From positions 1-57,857 of IMG/VR virus record IMGVR_UViG_3300043607_000048: a stretch of DNA of 57,857 nt, one strand, 5' to 3'. Position numbers and translations under genes: made by a program. The notes under the pieces are model-generated. The model saw only the letters and a list, made by a program, of their open reading frames with translations. It did no database searches and was not told the DNA's origin. The stretch comes from a virus. Each line of letters opens with the position of its first letter. Position 1 is the first letter of the stretch. Of the stretch, positions 29,972 to 37,582 are shown in pieces.

Positions 29972-31104
29972 CTCCACAACAGCAAGCCAGTAATCAGCAA
30001 GCGCGCCCTGCGCCGGTCACTTCAACTCGCCCCGCTGGGGGTGCCGCTCCCAAAACCGATTTCGAGCGCCTGATGGATGAAAAGGTGATGATCTATTCAC
30101 CCTTCGGCGCGCCGGAAAAAGACACGATCAAACTCACGGTGAAAATCGTGCAGGATTTGATTGCCGTTCCCACCAAGAGCGGCAAGACCTGCTCTGAGGC
30201 TGATGCCATTCGGTTTATGATGATGTGCAAAGCCAGAAGGCTAAACCCGTTTGAGGGTGACGCGTATCTGATCGGGTACGACACTCAGAACGGGCCTAAG
30301 TTTTCTCTGATCACCGCGCACCAAGCGTTCCTCAAGCGCGCTGAGGTTCATGCGGAATATGACGGCATGACAAGCGGGGTGATCCTGCTGGATGACGGGA
30401 ACATCGTGGAGCGCGAAGGCGATTTCCATTTGCCGGGAGAAACCGTTGTTGGCGGCTGGGCAACCGTCTTTTTAAAAAACCGTTCGCATCCCACGACTCG
30501 AAAGATTCGGCTGGAACGGTTCAATACCAACATGGCGCAATGGGCGAAAGACCCTGCGGGTATGATCGTCAAATGCTCTGAGGCTGATTCGCTTCGCTCC
30601 AGCTTTCCGACACTGGTTGGAGGTCTGTACCTTGACGGTGAAATCGAAATGGATTTTGGAGACATCTCCAAGATTAACACGTCACGACCGCTCTTTGAGA
30701 AGTCAACGCCGCGCACGCGCAAGCCGGAAGCCGCCGCGCCGGAAGCTCCAAAGCCTGAGGCACCGCCTGAGAAACCTGCCGATGATGCTCCCGCGAGCGA
30801 GCCGCCGAACGAGCCGCTGTTTGACCGTGAGGAGGCTGCCCCTGAGCAACCCGCCGCACCTGCACCTGCGCCGGAGCAACCGTCCGGGTTCAATCCACTC
30901 AAAGCGCTCCGCAATCTCCTCAAGGCAGGTGGCTTCAAGGAATCCCACATGCTGGATTTCTGGTCAACGACTGGCGCAACCGATGGCAGTCACTCCTCAC
31001 TGGAGGAGGTCATGATGGCGCTGCCGCTGGTGGTCAGCTCCACGGTTGAAAACTTCTCGCCGGTCGCGGATAAACTCAAGGAACTGAAAGCGGGTGCCAA
31101 GTGA
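29968..31104 (+). CDS. bet: Bet/RecT-type single-strand annealing protein
   Basis: This 378-residue protein's residues about 25-250 carry the Bet-family pattern: MMMCKARRLNPFEGDAYLIG, FSLITAHQAFLKRAEVH, then AEYDGMTSGVI. WATVFLKNR and MAQWAKDPAGMIVKCSEADS follow. A Pro/Ala/Glu-rich linker (about 255-320) leads to a short C-terminal helical domain. The protein anneals complementary single strands during recombination. ATG 29968 (ATGA overlap) is the start; a frame opening at 29914 lies inside the repeat gene. The nuclease follows immediately, as in lambda Red. Confidence 0.86.
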   Translation: MTPQQQASNQQARPAPVTSTRPAGGAAPKTDFERLMDEKVMIYSPFGAPEKDTIKLTVKIVQDLIAVPTKSGKTCSEADAIRFMMMCKARRLNPFEGDAYLIGYDTQNGPKFSLITAHQAFLKRAEVHAEYDGMTSGVILLDDGNIVEREGDFHLPGETVVGGWATVFLKNRSHPTTRKIRLERFNTNMAQWAKDPAGMIVKCSEADSLRSSFPTLVGGLYLDGEIEMDFGDISKINTSRPLFEKSTPRTRKPEAAAPEAPKPEAPPEKPADDAPASEPPNEPLFDREEAAPEQPAAPAPAPEQPSGFNPLKALRNLLKAGGFKESHMLDFWSTTGATDGSHSSLEEVMMALPLVVSSTVENFSPVADKLKELKAGAK

Positions 31105-32240
31105 GCGAAACCGTTATTGATCCCATTCGTAAGGGCTGGACGTCTGCCAGCAATGCCGCCGCTGATGCTGCGTGCCCGGGCCGTCACTTGGCGCAACGCG
31201 GCATCCCGGAGCCGCCGAAGTCTGCCGATGCGAGTCACGGCACGCTGATCCACCAAGCGCTTGCTGCTACCGGTGACGATGGCGTGACCCTCAAAAAGCT
31301 GTCACTGGAGCAACGTGAAGTATTCGACGCCTGCCGAGACATTGAAAAGCGCATTGTGTCGGGTTACTTGGGCGACACGAAAGACCCGGTTCGCGTGTGG
31401 CGGCATGAGCGGTCGTGGACAAAGGTGCAGCCGCAAAACTACATGCACTCCGGTGAGGCCGATGTCATCTATCGCTGTGGCAACCGGGCGATAATTGCTG
31501 ACTACAAGACGCTGGCAGGTGATGTGCAGGATTCACCGCGCAACCTACAGCTCCGTGATCTGGCGGTGTTGGTCCGGGGCGCGCTCGTAACTGTAACCGA
31601 AGTGGCTACACTTATCATTCAACCGTTTGTGACGCATACCCCTGAGGTTTGCGTTTACGGCAAAGAGGATTTGGACAAGGCGCAAGCGGAGATGTTTGCG
31701 CGCATCATCGCGTCCAACGATCCAAACTCCCAACGCGTTGCCGGGGAAGCTCAATGCCAATTCTGTTTGGCGGCGAATGGTCACTGTCTGGAAAACCAGA
31801 AATGGGCGAGTCAGATTGCACCGCCGCAATTGCTTACCGTCATGGAGACACCGTTCGCTCTGTGGTCACCGGCGCAAAGGGCGCTGGCGGCGGCTGCGCT
31901 CGGCCCGGCGCTGGACCTGCTGGAGAAGCTCAAGGCGCATCTGAAAGAGGGTCTGGCTAAAGACGCTGAGTTTGTGCCCGGCTTTTATTTGAAGCCCGGC
32001 AATAAACGCGAGACGATCACCAACCCTCAGGAATGTTTCACGCGGTTTGCTGCGCTCGGCGGTACCATGGAGCAATTCATGGGTACGATCGCCGTTGGCA
32101 AGACGGCGCTGAAAGAGGCGGTCAATCAGGTGACCGGAGCAAAAGGAAAACCGCTGGACGCGGCGATGAACGCTCTCACGGTCGGCATCGTGGAAGTGAG
32201 CCAGAACGCACCCAGCCTTAAAAAGAAGGAGGATCAATGA
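31101..32240 (+). CDS. PD-(D/E)XK exonuclease with a predicted iron-sulfur cluster (Cas4/AddB-like)
   Basis: This 379-residue protein has SHGTLIH (about 45-51), GEAD (Asp121), IIADYKT (Asp134, Lys136) and NLQLRDLAVLV as the Q-motif, defining a RecB/Cas4-type nuclease core. Cys25 (in AACPGRH) plus Cys219, Cys222 and Cys228 (CQFCLAANGHC) repeat the one-plus-three cysteine arrangement of AddB and Cas4, which binds [4Fe-4S]. It probably resects ends to load the annealing protein encoded just upstream. GTG start at 31101 (GTGA). Confidence 0.8.
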   Translation: MSETVIDPIRKGWTSASNAAADAACPGRHLAQRGIPEPPKSADASHGTLIHQALAATGDDGVTLKKLSLEQREVFDACRDIEKRIVSGYLGDTKDPVRVWRHERSWTKVQPQNYMHSGEADVIYRCGNRAIIADYKTLAGDVQDSPRNLQLRDLAVLVRGALVTVTEVATLIIQPFVTHTPEVCVYGKEDLDKAQAEMFARIIASNDPNSQRVAGEAQCQFCLAANGHCLENQKWASQIAPPQLLTVMETPFALWSPAQRALAAAALGPALDLLEKLKAHLKEGLAKDAEFVPGFYLKPGNKRETITNPQECFTRFAALGGTMEQFMGTIAVGKTALKEAVNQVTGAKGKPLDAAMNALTVGIVEVSQNAPSLKKKEDQ

Positions 32241-32704
32241 GAAGAAAGCCGATGCAGAGTAATACGGTCAGTGTCCATTACAACGGAGTCGAAATCACGT
32301 ACCGGGAACGCGGAAACAAATGGGTATTTGATGTGCGCGGGCGTGAGCGCGAGGCTGACTCGCTGGAGGCGGCAAAGTTGATCATTGACAGACCGGAGCC
32401 GAAGGAGAAGCCGCCGTTTGATCGGTTCAAAGCGTGGTGGGTTAGTTATGGCGATGAGCCTGTGCTCGTGGAAGTAACCAGCGTTGCCCTTGTCACCGCG
32501 AGCTGGCGCAACAACAAAGAGGTTTGGATCACAGAGTATTCGAAGGAACGTAGGAAGGTGAACGCTGCCGACATCTATCCGTGCAACGCGCACAATGACG
32601 CGCTGATCGCGGAGATGAAAACCCTGAGCGCCCGGCAGCATGAGCTGGCCGAAGCTGAGGACGCTGCGAAGAAGAAACTGAAAGCGTTCAAGGTGCCAGC
32701 ATGA
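32237..32704 (+). CDS. Hypothetical protein
   Basis: This 155-residue protein is coupled to the nuclease by ATGA. An N-terminal strand-rich domain (VSVHYNGVEITYRERGNKWV) is followed by a strand-rich middle and a C-terminal coiled-coil helix (LAEAEDAAKKKLKAFK). No family is recognised. Confidence 0.6.
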   Translation: MRRKPMQSNTVSVHYNGVEITYRERGNKWVFDVRGREREADSLEAAKLIIDRPEPKEKPPFDRFKAWWVSYGDEPVLVEVTSVALVTASWRNNKEVWITEYSKERRKVNAADIYPCNAHNDALIAEMKTLSARQHELAEAEDAAKKKLKAFKVPA

Positions 32705-33033
32705 GCCGCCGCATCCTCTGCCTGAAATGCGGTGACGACGCGAAGCCGCATCCCGAAGATACCAAAATGGGCATCGGCTTCCGGCGCTGTTACATCTCCC
32801 TGCACGGTCGCGCCGGGCCGGATCACGGCGCAACAGTTATCACCGATACGTCCTCCACGTTCACACATATGCCGGATTATCACTGTGATCGCTGCAACGA
32901 AATCATCTCCGGGCAAATCGCGGTGTGCGTCACCACTACTCCTCCGGGCCGGGAGATTGGCCCTTGGGAGTATGAACACGGCAACGTGATCCCGGATGAA
33001 ACCGTCAACAATTATCGAAAGCTGTCCTCATGA
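32701..33033 (+). CDS. Zinc-ribbon protein, unknown
   Basis: This 110-residue protein starts at ATG (ATGA). CLKCGDD near the N-terminus and CDRCNEI about 60 residues later form a two-CxxC zinc site. Between them is a His-rich loop. No nuclease motif is evident. Confidence 0.62.
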   Translation: MSRRILCLKCGDDAKPHPEDTKMGIGFRRCYISLHGRAGPDHGATVITDTSSTFTHMPDYHCDRCNEIISGQIAVCVTTTPPGREIGPWEYEHGNVIPDETVNNYRKLSS

Positions 33034-33263
33034 GCTGGCGCAACGCTGGACACCGCTCAATTCTCCATCGCGGTTATCCCCGGATGGTCGTGCGCTTCAA
33101 CGCCGAAGGCAAAGGTACCGGCAAGCTGCTGTGCAATGAGCTGGAGTTTGTCCAGAACGAGATAGCTGCGGGACGGGTGCCGGATAAGACAATCGAAACT
33201 CTGGTCAAAGACGCTGAGAAAGCTTGGCCTGAACTGAAACCAAAAACTGAAAGGAAAAAGTGA
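33030..33263 (+). CDS. Small basic protein
   Basis: This 77-residue protein starts at ATG (ATGA) and is Arg/Lys-rich. Its last codons encode TERKK within the leader element ACTGAAAGGAAA (33246-33257), which serves the next gene at GTG 33260. Function unknown. Confidence 0.55.
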   Translation: MSWRNAGHRSILHRGYPRMVVRFNAEGKGTGKLLCNELEFVQNEIAAGRVPDKTIETLVKDAEKAWPELKPKTERKK

Positions 33264-33538
33264 ACTGGTATTTTACAATCGCTGGTGGGCATACGCACGT
33301 GAGAGTTTTTTTAAACGGCGGCAAGTGCGGTGATCTGTGCTTCCGCAATGAGGAGTTTGAGCAAATCCAAGGAAAATCTACGGGGATAAACTTCTTGGCC
33401 GATGGCGAGCATCCGGTACCGGAGACTGGTCCCTGCGCGCACGATGAAGTGCGTTGGATGCCCGGCACAACTCGCACCGGGATCAAAGTCGGTCACTGCA
33501 TCGCCTGCGGTGAGCAAATCGAAATGGACCTGTCATGA
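33260..33538 (+). CDS. Zinc-motif protein, unknown
   Basis: This 92-residue protein has a GTG start after the leader element. A strand-rich N-terminus with CGDLC is followed by CAHDEVRW and CIACGEQIE, a probable zinc site. The stop overlaps the next ATG. Confidence 0.6.
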   Translation: MNWYFTIAGGHTHVRVFLNGGKCGDLCFRNEEFEQIQGKSTGINFLADGEHPVPETGPCAHDEVRWMPGTTRTGIKVGHCIACGEQIEMDLS

Positions 33539-33681
33539 GCCTGTACGATGCTGCCCGGGATACGTGTCACTCAATGGGCCTGCCGTGGACTGATCGTAGA
33601 ACGGGGATCACTTACCCGCCGCCGCGTGCAAAGGTGCTGGAACGCCGCAAGCGCCGGGCCAAACAACGGAGGCGGAAATGA
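33535..33681 (+). CDS. 48-residue highly basic protein
   Basis: The ATG at 33535 and TGA at 33681 overlap both neighbours as ATGA. The C-terminal third is almost all Arg/Lys (ERRKRRAKQRRRK), so it should bind nucleic acid. Unknown family. Confidence 0.55.
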   Translation: MSLYDAARDTCHSMGLPWTDRRTGITYPPPRAKVLERRKRRAKQRRRK

Positions 33682-33827
33682 AGCTCCTCAAGCTTCTCAC
33701 GCTCGGCGCTGCGGTCGCTGGAGCCGCCGCAATGGCACCGGAGCGGCATCAGGGCGCGGTGATCGTCGGCCTGATCCTCGTTTTCTCCGGGCGTATGCTG
33801 TGGAGACTGTGGACGTTCAACGGATGA
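33678..33827 (+). CDS. 49-residue two-segment membrane protein
   Basis: Starts MKLLKLLTLGAAVAGAAAMA, with a second hydrophobic segment GAVIVGLILVFSGRML and a short polar end WRLWTFNG. It would be a small inner-membrane protein; a holin- or toxin-like role is possible. ATGA overlaps on both sides. Confidence 0.55.
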   Translation: MKLLKLLTLGAAVAGAAAMAPERHQGAVIVGLILVFSGRMLWRLWTFNG

Positions 33828-33892
33828 AACCTTTTGGGGTGTTGGCGGTTAAGTTGTGCGACAACAAGCGCACTCCTTTCGTTCGCCGCTAA
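33824..33892 (+). CDS. 22-residue ORF inside a terminator hairpin
   Basis: The ATG at 33824 overlaps the upstream TGA; the stop is TAA at 33890. The product, MKPFGVLAVKLCDNKRTPFV plus RR, is encoded almost wholly by the two arms and loop of the terminator at 33836-33904. Translation would disrupt the hairpin. Confidence 0.35.
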   Translation: MKPFGVLAVKLCDNKRTPFVRR

Positions 33893-33904
33893 CACCCCTT
33901 TTTT
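33836..33904 (+). terminator. Strong intrinsic terminator
   Basis: GGGGTGTTGGCGG (33836-33848) pairs over 13 bases (one G-U) with CCGCTAACACCCC (33886-33898), followed by six Ts (33899-33904). The loop is long (37 bases). The next gene starts directly after the T run. Confidence 0.75.
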
Positions 33905-34096
33905 ATGACCCGCAAAAAATGGAATCGGCTCAGGCGGCAGCGCCCGGAGCTGTTTTACGGTTTTGCTAATACTTGCTGGGAGAGGATGAATCCAAAAGCC
34001 CGCTGGTGGATCGTAAGGCAGTCCAAGCGTGACATGATTGCCCGGCTCACGTCATTCACCCTCAACGACAAAAAGCGTTTGCCGGAATGGGAATAA
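33905..34096 (+). CDS. Small basic protein
   Basis: This 63-residue protein has its ATG directly at the end of the terminator T-run, so it lacks a normal ribosome-binding site unless the CCCC-T tail substitutes. It is Arg/Trp-rich (MTRKKWNRLRRQRPELFYGF). Probably nucleic-acid-binding; unrecognised. Confidence 0.5.
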   Translation: MTRKKWNRLRRQRPELFYGFANTCWERMNPKARWWIVRQSKRDMIARLTSFTLNDKKRLPEWE

Positions 34097-34114
34097 CTTG
34101 TGAACAACTCAGGA

Positions 34115-34143
34115 TTGACCATTGCGCTCGACTGGGTTAAAAC
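34115..34143 (+). promoter_or_regulatory. Sigma70-like promoter before the gene-free stretch
   Basis: TTGACC (34115-34120) and TAAAAC (34138-34143) are separated by exactly 17 bases. A transcript would start near 34150, about 390 bases before the next start codon. Confidence 0.45.
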
Positions 34144-34543
34144 CCCACCTGTCAGTGATGGCCTAGACTGGCGATAGGGCTTGAAAAAATGAAGCAGTAA
34201 GAACAAATTCACTTTGCTCAGTGTGGCCGCAAGGCTGGCCTACTGCTTCAATCTTCAAGAAAGGTCGCCAGCACTGAGCGCTTCTTTTTAGCCTGCCCCA
34301 CTGATCGGCTCTGTACGCAGCAAGCTCTGCCTTCGATAGCGGCAACTTGGACAACCCTTAACAGGATGGAGTAGCAGCCTCACGCCCCGGTTACGGCTGC
34401 AAGCTACCTGCCAGCCATGAAGGGTGATGCGTGGGAAGGGGCGGCAAAATGCTTGGCTCCAACGAATGAGAAACAGGCCCGGACCTTGGTGCTGGTGTAA
34501 GCCAAGGGAAAGCTATCGCTTTCACCAACGAATGAGAAGTTTT
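34144..34543 (+). ncRNA. Candidate structured RNA in a gene-free stretch
   Basis: There is no credible ORF over about 450 bases. GAAGCAGTA (34191-34199) pairs with TACTGCTTC (34241-34249). GCTCAGTG (34216-34223), inside that loop, pairs with CACTGAGC (34272-34279) outside it, an H-type pseudoknot pattern. Five Ts follow at 34285-34289. Further on, CTTGGCT (34452-34458) pairs with AGCCAAG (34500-34506), and GAAAGC-TATC-GCTTTC (34508-34523) is a hairpin. CCAACGAATGAGAA occurs twice (34459, 34525), the second just before the next ATG. It does not resemble tmRNA, RNase P, 6S or SRP RNA by their usual landmarks. Confidence 0.4.
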
Positions 34544-34912
34544 ATGCTTAATGTAATCGGCTATCCTCGGCGGTTGTCCGAGTTTGAGATGCAAGCGACA
34601 ATCTACAGCGCGTTGAGAGCTATGAAGGTCGATTGTCGCGGCTGCGTCCCGGCTCGGTGTGAAGATTTCGGGCGGCATCCGAAGTGCTATTTTGATTTAG
34701 TGGTGTTCGGCAGAAACAAAATGCCGGTCGTGATCGTTGAGGTAAAAGTGAGGCGTGAGAAGTCTCCTGAGGCCCGGTTAGGTTCCCGCCAGCATCGCCG
34801 GTATTCAAAATTCAACGTCCCGCTGGTTGTCTGTGATCGTGAGTCGAAGATTTTCCCAACGGTTGACCGAGTGATTGAGCTGGCTTGGAAGTCTGGAGGA
34901 ATCAGTTTATGA
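34544..34912 (+). CDS. PD-(D/E)XK nuclease-fold protein
   Basis: This 122-residue protein starts at ATG 34544. After an N-terminal Glu-containing helix (LSEFEMQATIYSALRAMKVD), YFDLVVFGRNKMPVVIVEVK gives the D...ExK catalytic core. QHRRYSKFNVPLVVCDR is the usual following block. Such small proteins are endonucleases or Holliday-junction/VRR-type enzymes. The stop overlaps the next ATG as ATGA. Confidence 0.68.
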   Translation: MLNVIGYPRRLSEFEMQATIYSALRAMKVDCRGCVPARCEDFGRHPKCYFDLVVFGRNKMPVVIVEVKVRREKSPEARLGSRQHRRYSKFNVPLVVCDRESKIFPTVDRVIELAWKSGGISL

Positions 34913-35352
34913 AATCGGCCCGCACCGAGATGTTGCTACGTCCCTCAATGGAGGAGTGCATTGCCGCCGCCGCCAAGTGTGATCCTCCGATGCCTGCGGC
35001 TGAGGGCAGGAAATTCTTTTACCATTACGAGAGCAACGGCTGGAAGGTTGGCAAGGTGGTGATGAAATCTTTTGCCGGGTCAATGGGCGGGTGGCATGAG
35101 CGCTGGCTGGAGAGGACGGGTGGGAATTCTCCTCAGGGCAACGGGAACGGTGATCATGGGCCTGCCCCGATGACGGGCGCGCAACTGATGCTCAAGCAGA
35201 AGGAGTATGAGCGCATCCTTGCCCGGCAGAAACAGATTCGGGACAGCTACGATTCTCACGCGGATTGTATGCGGCCTTCGGATCGCGCTGAGTGGTTGAA
35301 GCTGGTAGCGCGGAAGAAGCTTTTAAAAGCGGAGCTGGGGATCGTGATATGA
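34909..35352 (+). CDS. Replication-accessory-like protein
   Basis: This 147-residue protein has FFYHYESNGWKVGKVVMKSF followed by AGSMGGWHERWLER. This matches the C-terminal 'YY-x-S-x-GW-x-VG-x-x-x-M-x-x-W' block of phage replication proteins that load the host helicase. The rest is helical with a Gly/Asn linker. It may cooperate with the replisome-organiser-like protein at 19399. ATG at 34909 (ATGA). Confidence 0.58.
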   Translation: MKSARTEMLLRPSMEECIAAAAKCDPPMPAAEGRKFFYHYESNGWKVGKVVMKSFAGSMGGWHERWLERTGGNSPQGNGNGDHGPAPMTGAQLMLKQKEYERILARQKQIRDSYDSHADCMRPSDRAEWLKLVARKKLLKAELGIVI

Positions 35353-35546
35353 AACAAAGGACTGTCTCTATTAAATTTTGGCGTAAGAGTTGGTTAACGG
35401 TCGAGTTTCGGCCTGACGAGCGATGGCCGGATGCGTGGAGCAGCACCGGTAACGAGCGCGAGATTCGATTTCCAATTATTCCGTTTGTGGCTATCCGTTT
35501 GTTTTGGTGGTTGCGAGGTCGTTACGAGTTGGAGGCAGAGCTATGA
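35349..35546 (+). CDS. Small protein, possibly membrane-associated
   Basis: This 65-residue protein starts at ATG 35349 (ATGA). The N-terminal basic/aromatic segment is followed by FPIIPFVAIRLFWWL near the C-terminus, which could be an amphipathic or membrane helix. The stop overlaps the next ATG. Confidence 0.52.
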   Translation: MKQRTVSIKFWRKSWLTVEFRPDERWPDAWSSTGNEREIRFPIIPFVAIRLFWWLRGRYELEAEL

Positions 35547-35809
35547 GTAAAAAAATTGGAATGCGGTTTCAGGCCATTGTGTGGTTTGATGAGGACGGGA
35601 AGCTGATCCTGCGAGAGTGCGATGCCTCTTGGGCAATCACTCCGCTCAAGGAAATTGCAACGCCTGAAATGCGCAAGCAGCTCCGCGAGTTCATTCTGGA
35701 AGACGTTTTCCGAGAGGGTGTAGTTGCTGACGATGACGGCGAAACGACTACAACAGTTTGCCCATCCACCGGCAAAATTACCAGAACCCCGCGCCAGACG
35801 GAGCCATGA
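35543..35809 (+). CDS. Small protein, unknown
   Basis: This 88-residue protein starts at ATG 35543 (ATGA). A strand-rich start (GMRFQAIVWFDEDGKLILRE) is followed by a helix and a Thr-rich end. No family is recognised. Confidence 0.57.
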   Translation: MSKKIGMRFQAIVWFDEDGKLILRECDASWAITPLKEIATPEMRKQLREFILEDVFREGVVADDDGETTTTVCPSTGKITRTPRQTEP

Positions 35810-36090
35810 GTAAACGCCTTTCAACCCGCAAGAAGATGTGCGAAACGTGCCCGTTCCGGCCCGGCAGTCCGTACTCGGATTTGGCCGATCACCTTGCTAA
35901 ACGGTCCATGAAAGAGGGACGCATCTGCCATTCAACGGGGGATAGCGTCATCGTCGGATTCACGGGCAAAAAAGAGCTGCTGTGTCGCGGGTCCAGAGAT
36001 TTGCAGTTGAAAATGTTTGCCGGGATGGGGTTCATTGAGGCGGCAACCGATGAAGCTTGGGACAAGAAATGTAAAGAGATGGGACTATGA
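35806..36090 (+). CDS. Cys-rich small protein (CPFR...CH...CRG pattern)
   Basis: This 94-residue protein starts at ATG 35806 (ATGA). CETCPFRPGSP, then RICHSTGD and LLCRGSRDLQL, give Cys, Cys, Cys-His and Cys in order, reminiscent of the DUF6283 type found in phages and actinobacteria. It probably binds zinc or an iron-sulfur cluster. Function unknown. Confidence 0.58.
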   Translation: MSKRLSTRKKMCETCPFRPGSPYSDLADHLAKRSMKEGRICHSTGDSVIVGFTGKKELLCRGSRDLQLKMFAGMGFIEAATDEAWDKKCKEMGL

Positions 36091-36284
36091 CTCTGAAACA
36101 GATTGAGCAATTTGAGCGCGAAAAGCGCGAGCTGGCCCGGCGCAACATTGAGCGGCAGCGTGCGGCTGGAGAGCAAGTTGAATTCCCTGACTCCGTGCGT
36201 AGCGCTGGCATGGTGATGGGGATGACTGATGAACAGCGTAAACAATGGTTCAAGAAAATGAGAGAGGAGTCAGGAGTTGAATGA
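36087..36284 (+). CDS. Small charged helical protein
   Basis: This 65-residue protein has ATGA overlaps on both sides. It is almost all charged helix (KQIEQFEREKRELARRNIER). It could be a coiled-coil or DNA mimic; unrecognised. Confidence 0.57.
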   Translation: MTLKQIEQFEREKRELARRNIERQRAAGEQVEFPDSVRSAGMVMGMTDEQRKQWFKKMREESGVE

Positions 36285-36535
36285 CTGTCGATGAAGTAAT
36301 TAACGATGTGTTCCTCAAATCGGGCATATCACCGGAGCACGTGAAACGCGTGGAGGAGGAGGCAGCGAGGGTCGATCCCATGACCGTTGAATGGGGCCGA
36401 AACGAGCTGACTCCTGAGGATGAAGCTCACATGCGCGAGCTGATGAGCAAACTGCTAAAGCTCCCAAAGCCCGTGATTGCCGCGATGTTGAAAGACTGCC
36501 AAGCGCTGGCTCGGAGGCGGTCGGTTGTCAATTAA
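36281..36535 (+). CDS. Small acidic helical protein
   Basis: This 84-residue protein starts at ATG (ATGA). Its sequence is acidic and helical (VKRVEEEAARVDPMTVEWGR), ending with a basic tail. No family is recognised. Confidence 0.57.
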   Translation: MTVDEVINDVFLKSGISPEHVKRVEEEAARVDPMTVEWGRNELTPEDEAHMRELMSKLLKLPKPVIAAMLKDCQALARRRSVVN

Positions 36536-36807
36536 GAAAATGATTTTTGCGAGCGCCATTAGGGCAGGTTTGGAGTGGTATCTCCTGCGGAGTCCTGTGA
36601 GGTTCCCGCTTGCGTTACGGGTGCTGCCTTTTTGTTCATTGTTGAGGCAGCGCCCGTTAATTTTCCGTTCGCTGGTCGGCACTTTTGCCGGGGCAGGTTA
36701 CGGTAACTGTGTGACCGTGCTCAAACCATGAACATCACCCGGCCCATCATCGCTCCTTTGGAGCAACGTGATCCAGCGAGCGGGATACTTAGCTGAAAGG
36801 AAAAACT
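36536..36807 (+). promoter_or_regulatory. Gene-poor spacer with a 12-bp hairpin and leader element
   Basis: ACGGGTGCTGCC (36617-36628) pairs with GGCAGCGCCCGT (36646-36657) over 12 bases with one G-U. AATTTT follows a few bases later, so it may terminate weakly. GCTGAAAGGAAA at 36792-36803 precedes ATG 36808. A 68-codon frame from TTG 36525 crosses the hairpin and is probably not a gene. Confidence 0.5.
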
Positions 36808-37002
36808 ATGACGACTGAGCAAATTGTTGAATCGCAAATCAAAGGGCTGGTGAACGCGCTCACGCCGGAAGCGAAGGATAAAATTCTCGCCTGCGTGGTG
36901 GAGATTCGCGCCGTGATCGCCAAACACGGAGACATTGACGGCGTAAAGGTTGGTGACGTCTCCATCGCAATCATCGGCTCTGAACTGGCGGCACGATCAT
37001 GA
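36808..37002 (+). CDS. Small protein, unknown
   Basis: This 64-residue protein starts at ATG after the leader element. It has a helical N-terminus (EQIVESQIKGLVNALTPEAK) and an alpha/beta end. The stop overlaps the next ATG (ATGA). Confidence 0.57.
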   Translation: MTTEQIVESQIKGLVNALTPEAKDKILACVVEIRAVIAKHGDIDGVKVGDVSIAIIGSELAARS

Positions 37003-37157
37003 AAGAGATTATTTGGTTTTGGCTGTTCATCCTGTTCGTGTTCGGCCTTGGCTTGTTTATCGGCTGGTTCATCGCCGCGTGCCGGTACCGGCGGCGTGAG
37101 ATTGAGCGGCTGGATTACTACAATCATCAACTGCGTGAGGAGCGCCGGATACTATGA
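36999..37157 (+). CDS. 52-residue single-pass membrane protein
   Basis: Starts MKEIIWFWLFILFVFGLGLF, a single strong membrane segment to about residue 27, then a basic/acidic cytoplasmic helix (RYRRREIERLDYYNHQLREE). Overlaps both neighbours by ATGA. The shape resembles inner-membrane spanins or superinfection-exclusion peptides, but there is no lysis context here. Confidence 0.58.
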   Translation: MKEIIWFWLFILFVFGLGLFIGWFIAACRYRRREIERLDYYNHQLREERRIL

Positions 37158-37582
37158 GCGATGAAGCACCGCCTGACGGTCCCAAGGACGATAACGCCCG
37201 GAGCGCTATGCAAGAGATTGCGCAACTGGTAGATGAACGGTTGCCGCGTGGATGGGGTTTCTTCGTGCTGGCGTGCCCCACCAACGGCGAGCCGGGCAGG
37301 ATAAATTACGTGAGCAACCTGCCGCGCAACTCCGTGATTAAGGTGATGAAGGATCAAATAAAACGGTTTAAGGACGGAGTATCGTTCAAACACATTCCAG
37401 ACAAGGGAATAAAAACCAAAGAGTGTCTCAAACACGGCTGCAACAAGGCGCGGCTGATTTTCTTAAACAAGGGAAAAAGCCTCCAGACACAAAACGGATT
37501 CTTGACCGCTGGCATCTCAGGCTACTACTGCCCGGTGTGCTCAGGGTCTTACGGAGCTGCCAATGAACGAGAAAGCGAGTGA
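37154..37582 (+). CDS. Zinc-motif protein, unknown
   Basis: This 142-residue protein starts at ATG (ATGA). An N-terminal helix and an alpha/beta segment (RGWGFFVLACPTNGEPGRIN) precede a C-terminal CLKHGC ... YYCPVCSGSYG, likely a zinc site. It overlaps the next frame by 20 bases. Confidence 0.6.
   Translation: MSDEAPPDGPKDDNARSAMQEIAQLVDERLPRGWGFFVLACPTNGEPGRINYVSNLPRNSVIKVMKDQIKRFKDGVSFKHIPDKGIKTKECLKHGCNKARLIFLNKGKSLQTQNGFLTAGISGYYCPVCSGSYGAANERESE

Noticed and set aside
34144-34543. tmRNA, RNase P RNA, SRP RNA or group I intron
   Set aside because: None of the usual conserved landmarks of these RNAs was seen in the stretch.
36525-36731. 68-codon frame with TTG start
   Set aside because: It runs through a 12-bp hairpin, has no good ribosome-binding site and an unlikely Arg/Leu/Phe composition.
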